Shown in pieces: positions 33,815 to 40,374 of a stretch of DNA of 40,374 nucleotides (its first letter is position 1; each line of letters begins with the position of its first letter). Under the pieces are notes generated by a model. The model was given only the letters and a program-made list of their open reading frames with translations, searched no databases and was not told the origin of the DNA. The position numbers and the translations under genes are program-made. The DNA comes from an uncultured Verrucomicrobia subdivision 3 bacterium (GTDB taxonomy: Bacteria; Verrucomicrobiota; Verrucomicrobiia; Limisphaerales; UBA11358): contig CAIXBQ010000046.1 in assembly GCA_903917705.1 (NCBI GenBank), forward strand, positions 1 through 40,374, in the 5' to 3' direction.

Positions 33815-34933
33815 TTATGCGCTCATCAAGGAACAGCCGCGCGGTTCGGCCGCAGAGGCGCGGCCCAGCAGTTCAAAGCCGTCGCCGCAGCGGAGGCCCA
33901 AATCCTCGGTCTGGACGGCGGCAACCGAAAACACGTTGGCCAGATCAAGAATGCGGATCAAGCCCGTCCCGCCCCCGCCCACTTCGCGACCGGTTTCCGG
34001 CGAGACGATCTGCACCCGCGCCCATGGCGGAAAACGAAATACGCGCGAACGGAGGCCGGAGGCTGGAGGCTGGATATCCGTGTCATAAGCCTGCGAACTC
34101 AGCTCACTCATGCCGTATTCGCAGAAAATATTTCCGGGCGGGACAACCAGCCGTTCCGAAATAAGCGCGTGTAAATCCGGCTTGGGCAGCGAACGGGAGC
34201 GGTTTTTATAACCGCCGGTTTCCATCACCCGCGAACCGGCGGGCAGCGGCAGCCGCAAGTCCTGCGCCACCAGATGATCCAACAAATGCACAAAGGAAAA
34301 CGCCGTGCCGAGCAGCAGCAAGGAGGGCGAGGAGGAGGACGAGGCGCGGGGCGACAGCGCGTTTAAGGCCGCGGCGAAATCCAGCGCCCAGACACCCTCG
34401 TTTTCCAGCCGGCCGACGAAAGCGGATGCCGGCGCGCCCAGCTTTTGCCGGAACGTTTCGAACATATGGACCAGGGACGAGTGCGGCACCTGCGCGGGCG
34501 GCGGGGTGAGCACAACCAACTTTGAATTTTGAATCGGGGAAATGGAATCGCCTGAAAAATTTTGCGCAAACCATGACCAGAGCGACGCCTCATAGACCGC
34601 CAGCGAATCCGCCGAGTGGAAATGCCGGCCCGGTTTTTGGCCCGTGGTGCCGCTGGAATGAAACACGGCGGTGCGTTCCCCCGGCGCGAGGCTGGTCAGG
34701 TCCAATTCCTTGAACGCAGCGGCCGGCACGGCGGGGATTTGGGTCCACTGTTCCACGACTGAAGGCGTCCGGCCACGGGCCTCGCAGATTTTACGATAGG
34801 CGGCGTTGGACCGGAACTGGAGCGCAAACAATTCCAGCGCGAGCGCGGAGAATTGCGATGCCGAAATGGCGTCGGATGAACCAGCCAACCGCCCGCGCAA
34901 GCGGGCGGCGAAGTGAGCAAGATCAGGATTCAT
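33815..34933 (-). CDS. luxE: Acyl-protein synthetase, LuxE family
   Basis: 372 residues from the ATG at 34933, chosen because MNPDLAHFAARLRG is family-like. An ATG 14 codons upstream gives a non-matching extension. LuxE activates a fatty acid with ATP as acyl-AMP, moves it to its own cysteine and passes it to LuxC. SSGTTGQKPGRHFHS is the AMP-binding loop and YGMSELSSQAYD the second adenylate motif. The C-terminal GRASAAEPRGCSLMSA holds the likely acyl-accepting C367, five residues before the end, as in LuxE. Two low-complexity inserts are present: a 7-base tandem repeat (34051-34073, encoding PPASGLRS) and a GAG-rich tract (34321-34347, encoding ASSSSSPS). These probably lengthen surface loops. 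PaaK-type adenylate enzymes are the other relatives, but the C-terminal Cys favours LuxE. Confidence 0.85.
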   Translation of the reverse strand: MNPDLAHFAARLRGRLAGSSDAISASQFSALALELFALQFRSNAAYRKICEARGRTPSVVEQWTQIPAVPAAAFKELDLTSLAPGERTAVFHSSGTTGQKPGRHFHSADSLAVYEASLWSWFAQNFSGDSISPIQNSKLVVLTPPPAQVPHSSLVHMFETFRQKLGAPASAFVGRLENEGVWALDFAAALNALSPRASSSSSPSLLLLGTAFSFVHLLDHLVAQDLRLPLPAGSRVMETGGYKNRSRSLPKPDLHALISERLVVPPGNIFCEYGMSELSSQAYDTDIQPPASGLRSRVFRFPPWARVQIVSPETGREVGGGGTGLIRILDLANVFSVAAVQTEDLGLRCGDGFELLGRASAAEPRGCSLMSA

Positions 34934-35047
34934 GCGGTGTTTGTTCGTGGCTGGTTTTCCGCGACAGCCACGCACATGTTAACACGCCGCTGATTAGCGG
35001 CAAGGGGATTGGTGGAAGGAAAGGTCATATTGCGAGGCAGGATGGGC

Positions 35048-35815
35048 TCAGGATTTGAGCCGGCGCATGGTTCTGGCCCAGCGGCTCCAGGCGTCACAGC
35101 GCGGCGGCGCAGGCGGCAGGGGCGGCGGCAGGGGCGGCGGCGGAGATGGAGGAGGAACGATCGGAGATGACGGCTGGCAGACCGGGCCCGGCACCACCGG
35201 AGCCGGCGCGGTCGCCTCCGGAGTTTTCATCAAATGACCGTAGCCGCGCTTGAGGTCGGTCAGCTCGTAGTCGTAAAGGATTTTTTCAGGAAGCGGGTTG
35301 GGGCTGTCCAAGCCGCATGCCATCCGCTTCAAGTCAACTCCCAATGCGAGCAGCCGGGCCATCCGGCTCAAGCTCATCAGCTCATGCGGACGCCGGCGCT
35401 GATGTCGCTTCAACGCCACGTCCCCGGCCTCCAACCACATGTGCACTTCCGCCAACTTCAGATCCACCGCCCGCTGGACGCGCGGCGAGGGCAGCGGCGG
35501 CAGATCGTCCGTCACCGGCGCGGGCTGATGTTCCACTCCATAGACTTTGGCCAGGGCCGGCTCCCATGTCGCCATCCAGCGCCGCTGTTCCGCCCGGTTC
35601 TCCGCCTCCCGAGCCACCACCGCCGGATCAAAGAACGACGGGGCAAGCCGGGCGAGCCGGCGATGAGCCCAAAGGGCGCGGCCCATGGCGGTAAGCGCCG
35701 AGGTCAAGTCGTCCGGACCACGACGCCGGCCCCGCAGGCAACGGCGATTCCGGCATCGCCCCAGCCGCCGCGAGGCGAGCCGCGTCACCGGACGATATGC
35801 GTTGCGTCGAGACAT
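35048..35815 (-). CDS. Hypothetical protein, Arg-rich N-terminus and proline-rich C-terminus
   Basis: 255 residues with no recognised family. The first 40 residues are strongly basic (RLASRRLGRCRNRRCLRGRRR). The middle is helical and amphipathic, with HRRLARLAPSFFDPAVV (53-69), ENRAEQRRWMATWEPAL and LARL/LALGVDLKRM. The C-terminus holds a polyproline tract (IVPPPSPPPPLPPPLPPAPP) followed by RCDAWSRWARTMRRLKS. There is no signal peptide or membrane segment. GGAG lies about 20 bases before the ATG, which is distant for a ribosome-binding site. The basic head, proline linker and basic tail suggest nucleic-acid or partner binding, but this is inference. It is on the same strand as the 96-residue gene at 36390, with repeats between them. 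Codon use suggests a real gene. Confidence 0.55.
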   Translation of the reverse strand: MSRRNAYRPVTRLASRRLGRCRNRRCLRGRRRGPDDLTSALTAMGRALWAHRRLARLAPSFFDPAVVAREAENRAEQRRWMATWEPALAKVYGVEHQPAPVTDDLPPLPSPRVQRAVDLKLAEVHMWLEAGDVALKRHQRRRPHELMSLSRMARLLALGVDLKRMACGLDSPNPLPEKILYDYELTDLKRGYGHLMKTPEATAPAPVVPGPVCQPSSPIVPPPSPPPPLPPPLPPAPPRCDAWSRWARTMRRLKS

Positions 35816-35889
35816 ATTTTCAGTCGCTGCTTTTCTCCGCCAGCCAACCCTGATACGAGCCCCTCAACCAAACGGCCGACGACGTTGGC

Positions 35890-35985
35890 TCAAAAACTTT
35901 ATCGCTACCGTTTTCTTTACCACCCATGGCTCAACTTTTGTAAGTGCTTGATAGAGGTCAAAAAACTTTACCTTTTCTTTACCAC
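35890..35985. repeat. Pair of imperfect direct repeats upstream of the 35815 gene
   Basis: TCAAAAACTTTA with CCGTTTTCTTTACCAC (35890-35923) and TCAAAAAACTTTA with CCTTTTCTTTACCAC (35958-35985) are near-identical apart from a 6-base insertion (TCGCTA) in the first. The starts are 68 bases apart. They are in the AT-rich region 75-170 bases upstream of the start of the minus-strand gene, where duplicated regulator sites would sit, but could also be a remnant of a duplication. Confidence 0.5.
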
Positions 35986-36014
35986 TTTCATTTTTCAGCC
36001 GGTAAAGGTCCTGG

Positions 36015-36073
36015 CGGACGGCCACCATGCGGACAGCCACCATGCGGACGGCCACCAATTTCGGACAGCCACC
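36015..36073. repeat. Short tandem repeat of a 15-base unit
   Basis: Four consecutive CGGAC-R-GCCACC units. Three are spaced by ATG or AATTT to give 15-, 15- and 17-base periods, and the R position alternates G, A, G, A. It lies between the 96- and 255-residue genes. Confidence 0.8.
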
Positions 36074-36099
36074 ACGTATGGCGCTGCGCCATGGGGCCC

Positions 36100-36390
36100 C
36101 TACCCTTGCCAGTCCTGCACTTGTTCATGGTATTCATCGGACGGGATTTCGTTGACGGGAACGGTGAACCCAGCCGAGCCGGTGGCCTGCTCAATCTGGC
36201 GGCGCAAGCTGCGGGCCAGGGTGTGAAGCTGCGGGGTGGACAAGTCGCCCAGATTTCGCTGCACCAGTTCCGCCTCGACCTTGCGCAGCTCGGCGCCCAA
36301 TCCGTTGACCCGGTCGGCCACCGGGGCCAGCCATTTCTCCCCCAGGGCTTCCAGTTCAATGAAACGCCGGACAGTATTCTCGTCGTGCAT
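36100..36390 (-). CDS. Hypothetical protein, 96 aa, helical
   Basis: An ATG at 36390 is preceded by AGGAGAAAGGA, a strong ribosome-binding site ending about 6 bases upstream, which supports translation. The product, starting MHDENTVRRFIELEALGEKW, is charged and predicted mainly helical, with a heptad-like stretch RVNGLGAELRKVEAELVQRN (about 27-46) that could form a coiled coil. A second part, LSTPQLHTLARSLRRQIEQA, follows. There is no signal peptide, membrane segment or known motif. Family not recognised. It may be cotranscribed with the 255-residue gene, but a repeat-containing 284-base gap (35816-36099) separates them, so an independent promoter is also possible. Confidence 0.6.
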   Translation of the reverse strand: MHDENTVRRFIELEALGEKWLAPVADRVNGLGAELRKVEAELVQRNLGDLSTPQLHTLARSLRRQIEQATGSAGFTVPVNEIPSDEYHEQVQDWQG

Positions 36391-37102
36391 AGCAATCCTT
36401 TCTCCTCATTCCGAACCAGCCGGAACGAGATCGATTTGTCCGTGGTGAAATTATTCAGCCGACGGACGGTTGATGGTTACGGTCAAGCCCTGGCACACGA
36501 ATTGTGCGCCCGGCTCACACCCCCCTCCCCCGGAGAAGGACCAAAGCAAATCTTTGGAAGCAGCCACATCCCCGATCCGGAAGCCCCGCCTCCGGACCCC
36601 GCCAGCCCCGCCAGCGGTTGAAGATGTCTTTGCCGGCCAACCCACACTGCCCCGCAATGCGGTCGACAGACGAAATCTACGCCGAATTCCAAACACCGTC
36701 AACATGTATTGTGGTTTTATATAATTCTTTTCAACCACCCGCGAAGGACCCAGAAAACGCACACAATCGCGGGTGAAATGGGGCTAAAGATTTTTTGGAA
36801 CAGAAGCGCGAGCGAAACTGACACGACCTCTCCGCGGGCTGCAGTAAAAGGCCAGCCGTGACTGGCCATCGAGCTAGCCGGTGCTGACCTGCAGGGCAAA
36901 AGGGTTGCAGGCCAATCATGAGCGCCGGCGTCCGAGCGCGAGGTGTGATCATTGTGAATGGACACCTTGCGGTGGGCCACAGCGCGGTCGTCCTTGTTGA
37001 GCAACGCGAACTGCTTACGCAGGGTCAATATTGGTTCAAGACTATCCGGCGAGTACGACATGAAGGATGCGCAAATGCGGTGGCAATGCGGCAGCGACCG
37101 TT
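36391..37102. other. 712-base interval without a supported gene
   Basis: Between the glycosidase stop and the 96-residue gene. Several overlapping open frames of 70-115 codons exist on both strands, none with a ribosome-binding site, recognisable domain or consistent coding signal. One on the minus strand (37061-36717) has a more coding-like first half (TLRKQFALLNKDDRAVAHRK) that might be a decayed gene. An AT-rich patch near 36712-36730 (minus strand AATTATATAAAA) could be a promoter for the 36390 gene. I see no RNA gene here. Confidence 0.4.
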
Positions 37103-39520
37103 TTATGAACCAGTTGAGATCCGGGTCGGAAGCATGAATTTTCTAAAATGCCAGGCTTTGACATGCGTGTTCACGGGCGCATCCACGGGATCGGCAAAAT
37201 TTCGCACCCCTTTGATCTGCCCGGGGCTGATGATGTGCCAATCGCCGCCGTAGTAATGATGCGGGCCAAAAGCGTTAAAGGTATTCGGCACGAGCTCAAG
37301 ACGGAAGCGATGAGTGGCCGCCGGCAAATCAACCTGGAAACGGACCTCACCCGCTGTTCGCCAAGACCAGCCAAGGTCAAGTTTGCCAACCCGGAATCGC
37401 GCGGCATCCGCCTCAACCCCATCCAACCTGAGCCAGGCGGCAGCGGGAAGCTTGAGGCGGCCCAAAAGCCCGATGGGCTCGCGCAAAAATGGAAAACCGT
37501 CGGCGACCAGATCGGGCCCGACTGATGAGCGTGCCGGAAACAAACGGAACGGGCCCGCGGTCGTGGTGACTTGGCCTGGGCCGGCAACATACGGCGCGTC
37601 ACTGGCCACGCGGAACAATCCTCGCAGCCATACAAATGGCCTCTCCACCGAAGAGTTGGCCGTACGAAACCGAAGCCGGTTTGCGGGTTGCACCAAGACA
37701 GACCCGACTGCCGCCGTGGAACCCTCTTCGCCGCGGCAGATCACCAGTTTGCGCCCATTCAATTCCGCTCCGGCCAGGTCGTCCGCAAAGACCAAATCCA
37801 GCTTGGCATCGTGCAGTTTCTGGCCACACGCAAATCGGGCTTCGAACCACCCGTCCTTTTGCGCAACACATTCCAACAACAACAGGTTTAACGGATGTTT
37901 TTCGAGCGTCCAACGCACCGCAAGGGTGTTGTCGGCGGCGGCGATAGCCTGGTTCGGTCTGGTTTGAATGTCAGGGGGTCGTGATACCGGCGCGCTGCCA
38001 GCAAATGACTCCGCCAAGGTGCGGGCTCCCGCCGTCAATTCGCATCCTTCCGCCAGAATCACGTGCTGGTATTTGCAATGGCCCAACCGGAGATCATTGC
38101 CGGTGCGGCCCCCGAATTGTTCGAAGGTGCGCTCATCGGCGAGGTCGTAACCCACACCGGCGCGATGCAGTTTCTCCACCTTTTCAAGGAAGATCCGATT
38201 TATCCTGCCGGCGGCGGAGCGTGGATAGGTCGCGGCGTTGTGGACATTCGTCTTAAGAAACTCCTGCGGGGTGTATTTCGCCATGAGTCCGCGGCTAGGC
38301 GCGATGACGAGCGTGCCAGCCGACGGACGCGGATGGGCAGCCAGATCGCTGCGCACCCGGCGCAGAACTTCAGGATACGCCTCGCGCCAAGTGAGATGAA
38401 GAGGCTGTGACGGGGGCCAGTCATGCATCGCCGCGCTGTCGAGGCGATACTGGCTCAGGTGCAGGACAAAATCCGTCAGGCCGTTGCGACCAAGCCAGAT
38501 CAGATAGCGCTCCAAATCCTCCGGCGTCGCCCCCCACCCGGCACCGCCAAAGGCCTCGACCATGCAGCGGCCGGTGCCAAACTGCCGTGCCGCCGACGAA
38601 ACCTGACGCGGATAAAAATTATTGGCGGGAAAACGCTCCAGCGCGTCGATCGCAGGCAAGGTCAGGTGGCGAAAGAATTGGTGGCACGAGCCGCAGGTGG
38701 GCACCTGGAACAATGGGTGCTCCTCGCCTTTGACGTGCGCGGTAAACAATTTGCCGTAACGGGAACACCAGGCATTGATCGGCGCGGTGAAGGATTCGTT
38801 GAAAATATCCGTCAGCAGTTCCCAGAACTTCACCCGGACCTCCGCCGCACCCGGTCCCGGAAAGAAGATCAGCGGGACGAGCGGAAGCAAATCCACGCCG
38901 TGCCGCTGCCGAAACAGTTCCGGCAACCGCGGCGTCCACGGAATCGCCCCATGCCTAGACAGGGAACCATGCGCGTGGCCCAAGCCAAACTCCGGCTCGT
39001 CGCAAAAAAAGGCCTCGACGTGCTGCCAGGCTTCCGCTTTCAGGCCAGTGCGATAGCGTTCATGCGTGAGCTGAAGAAAGTGGCGGGCGAGGCCGGGTTT
39101 AAAATAGTCAACGCCCTGCCCCAGACGTTCACCAAGAAACCACTTTTTGCCACCATGACCAAATTCAGCCAGGCAACGCTCCGGCCTTTTTAAAACAAGT
39201 TCGGCCCAGCGTTGCACGTCTTCCGGGTATTTTACCAGCAGCTGGCCACCCACGGTACCGCTCGGCCAGCCATCCTCGTCGTAGATCCAGAAAGTGAGGC
39301 CGATGGATTTGGCGTGGAGAATCACGTCCGACAATTCCGCAAGGTAACGCTCACCCAAATAAGGGGGCTGGCCCGGATAGAAGCGCGGATGCCACACGAC
39401 ACCATTCAAGCCGGCGGCGCAAAATTGATCCAACTGCCGGCGCAAACGCCGCTGATTTAGCGGACCATTAATAGCCCAGAAGGCGTAGAAGCTCGTTTGG
39501 TTTCCTGGATAATTCATCAT
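37103..39520 (-). CDS. Glycoside hydrolase, GH106-like (alpha-L-rhamnosidase family)
   Basis: 805 residues without a signal peptide, so likely cytoplasmic. The N-terminal part matches GH106-like enzymes: FYAFWAINGPL (11-21), LDQFCAAGLNGVVWHPRF (30-47), TFWIYDEDGWPSGTVGG (76-92), and FFCDEPEFG (171-179) with acidic residues that may be catalytic. Further on are FTAHVKGEEHP and CMVEAFGGAGWGATPED, then beta-rich C-terminal segments. Length is at the lower end for the family (about 800-1100). The substrate is probably an alpha-L-rhamnose-containing oligosaccharide, but the large GH106-like clade includes members of unknown specificity. The gene stands alone between the PEP-CTERM gene (115 bases upstream) and the empty 36391-37102 interval. 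The start could be either of the tandem ATGs. Confidence 0.75.
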   Translation of the reverse strand: MMNYPGNQTSFYAFWAINGPLNQRRLRRQLDQFCAAGLNGVVWHPRFYPGQPPYLGERYLAELSDVILHAKSIGLTFWIYDEDGWPSGTVGGQLLVKYPEDVQRWAELVLKRPERCLAEFGHGGKKWFLGERLGQGVDYFKPGLARHFLQLTHERYRTGLKAEAWQHVEAFFCDEPEFGLGHAHGSLSRHGAIPWTPRLPELFRQRHGVDLLPLVPLIFFPGPGAAEVRVKFWELLTDIFNESFTAPINAWCSRYGKLFTAHVKGEEHPLFQVPTCGSCHQFFRHLTLPAIDALERFPANNFYPRQVSSAARQFGTGRCMVEAFGGAGWGATPEDLERYLIWLGRNGLTDFVLHLSQYRLDSAAMHDWPPSQPLHLTWREAYPEVLRRVRSDLAAHPRPSAGTLVIAPSRGLMAKYTPQEFLKTNVHNAATYPRSAAGRINRIFLEKVEKLHRAGVGYDLADERTFEQFGGRTGNDLRLGHCKYQHVILAEGCELTAGARTLAESFAGSAPVSRPPDIQTRPNQAIAAADNTLAVRWTLEKHPLNLLLLECVAQKDGWFEARFACGQKLHDAKLDLVFADDLAGAELNGRKLVICRGEEGSTAAVGSVLVQPANRLRFRTANSSVERPFVWLRGLFRVASDAPYVAGPGQVTTTAGPFRLFPARSSVGPDLVADGFPFLREPIGLLGRLKLPAAAWLRLDGVEADAARFRVGKLDLGWSWRTAGEVRFQVDLPAATHRFRLELVPNTFNAFGPHHYYGGDWHIISPGQIKGVRNFADPVDAPVNTHVKAWHFRKFMLPTRISTGS

Positions 39521-39635
39521 GGCTTTGCCCCGATTTCACCACAACAGCAAGCTTCACTCACCATACAAGGATGCAACCTAAATCAACAATAAGGAAAGTT
39601 GGCGTGGCAACAAGCCCAAGGTCACCAACATGTAG

Positions 39636-40235
39636 TTACGTCCGCCAAGCCCAGCGGAGTCCGGCCAGCGCGAGGAGCATCCCCACAAACAAACCCAGAG
39701 CCAGCGTCACTGGTTCCGGCACCACGGTCAGCGTCAACGTCCAGCCGTTCAGTGTGCTCGTTCCGCCGCCACTCGACAGATCCGCAAAGAATAGCTCCCA
39801 GGTCCCGTTCGCCGTGCTGTTGTTGAACGTACTCAAGGTCCCCGCCGCACTATACGTCCCGGTCAAAACCGAGCCGCTCGTCACGCCCTGTATGCCCGTG
39901 CTCCCGGATTCCGACAGCGTGATGTTCATCCCCGCACCACTCGCCCCAAACCCATTCACCCCTACCCCGGGCTGGTTCATCAGCATCACCAGCGTCCCGT
40001 TCGGCGCCACCAGGTATGCGTACAAGTCCCCGTTGTACCCGCCGGTGATGTCCAATCCCACCGTCGCGTTTAATACCGGGCTATTGAAACCGGTTTGGCT
40101 GAACGTCCCGCTGAAGACTATCCCCAGCGGGTTACCGTCCGCTATCGTTCCCCCGCTAAAACTTTGGGTCTGCGTCAGGGTCGCCTGCGCCCACGTCGCG
40201 GTCAGCAGCAGGACTGCGGTCAATATCGTTTTCAT
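39636..40235 (-). CDS. PEP-CTERM anchored secreted protein with P-domain-like fold
   Basis: 199 residues from the ATG at 40235, chosen because a signal peptide follows (MKTILTAVLLLTATWAQA). The mature part has GGYNGDLYAYLVAPNGTLV and NGTWELFFADLSSGG ... LNGWTLTL, the pattern of a proprotein convertase P-domain (beta-sandwich). The C-terminus is a PEP-CTERM sorting tail: VPEP at 172-175, a hydrophobic segment (VTLALGLFVGMLLALAGL) and basic RWAWRT. Such tails are recognised by exosortase, which trims them at or after membrane crossing. No exosortase is in this window. P-domains usually accompany a protease. Here the domain stands alone, so a binding or structural role is more likely. The gene lies 115 bases before the GH106-like gene on the same strand. 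Confidence 0.85.
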   Translation of the reverse strand: MKTILTAVLLLTATWAQATLTQTQSFSGGTIADGNPLGIVFSGTFSQTGFNSPVLNATVGLDITGGYNGDLYAYLVAPNGTLVMLMNQPGVGVNGFGASGAGMNITLSESGSTGIQGVTSGSVLTGTYSAAGTLSTFNNSTANGTWELFFADLSSGGGTSTLNGWTLTLTVVPEPVTLALGLFVGMLLALAGLRWAWRT

Positions 40236-40374
40236 CAACGGTGTTAATAGACCGCACGAAAAAGGATATGAAAACAGGCCCGCAAACGAGCTTGGAGCCG
40301 CCAACCGCGCGTCGGTGTTCGCGGGGTTTGCCTGAGTCTCTTTTGTGGTAAAAACCCTGTAAACACGCGTTAAA

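Noticed and set aside
35864..36058. Minus-strand frame of 64 codons beginning with repeated MVAVR
   Set aside because: Its start is made by the tandem DNA repeat and the remainder by the direct repeats. No ribosome-binding site and no family. More likely an intergenic region.
36451..36762. Overlapping frames around 36451-36776 on both strands
   Set aside because: Short, mutually overlapping, and lacking start signals, domains or a coherent coding bias.
36717..37061. Minus-strand frame of 114 codons downstream of the GH106-like gene
   Set aside because: No ribosome-binding site, no recognisable family, and its second half is composition-poor. It could be a decayed gene, but evidence is insufficient.

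Overview
The window looks like a chromosomal segment of a Verrucomicrobiota bacterium, probably of the Pedosphaera/Limisphaerales type. This is an inference from content. It holds very large secreted hydrolases with autotransporter-associated beta-strand repeats (PATR), C-terminal domains ending FYR-x-ASP or FFR-x-VYP, a PEP-CTERM protein, high G+C, and Gly/Thr/Asn/Ser-rich secreted proteins. No rRNA, tRNA or CRISPR array was seen.

Layout. 1-3544 (+): the 3' end of an ISL3-type transposase, then a dTDP-4-dehydrorhamnose reductase-like protein, dTDP-glucose 4,6-dehydratase (rfbB), and a secreted subtilase with an unusual N-terminus. 3545-3936: a tiny membrane protein on the minus strand and a palindromic regulatory block. 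3937-5526 (+): a GH20 beta-N-acetylhexosaminidase. 5520-28383 (-): a run of six same-strand genes with very small gaps or 4-base overlaps, read from 28383 down to 5520. In order these are a 2167-residue PATR protein, a PL8 polysaccharide lyase-PATR fusion, a GH18 chitinase, a PATR protein carrying an unrecognised possibly enzymatic domain, an M11 (gametolysin-like) metallopeptidase-PATR fusion broken by a one-base frameshift, and a second GH18 chitinase with Calx-beta and CBM2-like modules. 28605-34933: a phospholipase D-type cardiolipin synthase (+), then on the minus strand a phosphohexomutase, a lone nuoA, queD, and a LuxC/LuxE fatty-acid reductase pair without luciferase. 35048-36390 (-): two unrecognised genes separated by short tandem and direct repeats. 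37103-40235 (-): a GH106-like glycosidase and a PEP-CTERM protein with a P-domain-like fold.

How the genes fit together. The central 24 kb looks like one extracellular degradation programme. Two GH18 chitinases and a GH20 enzyme would take chitin to GlcNAc, PL8 would cleave uronic acid-containing polysaccharide such as hyaluronan or chondroitin, and M11 would cleave protein. A near-perfect palindrome (GGGCAT-ATTT-ATGC) lies about 90-105 bases upstream of both GH20 and the first gene of the six-gene run. CGGG and an AT-rich -10-like element follow it at matching offsets. This is the best candidate in the window for a shared regulatory site linking the two units.

Main points for follow-up: the shared palindrome, the recurrent C-terminal domains as a possible sorting signal, the unrecognised domain in the 15423-11767 gene, the frameshift near 7978, the luciferase-free LuxE-LuxC pair, and the atypical subtilase.
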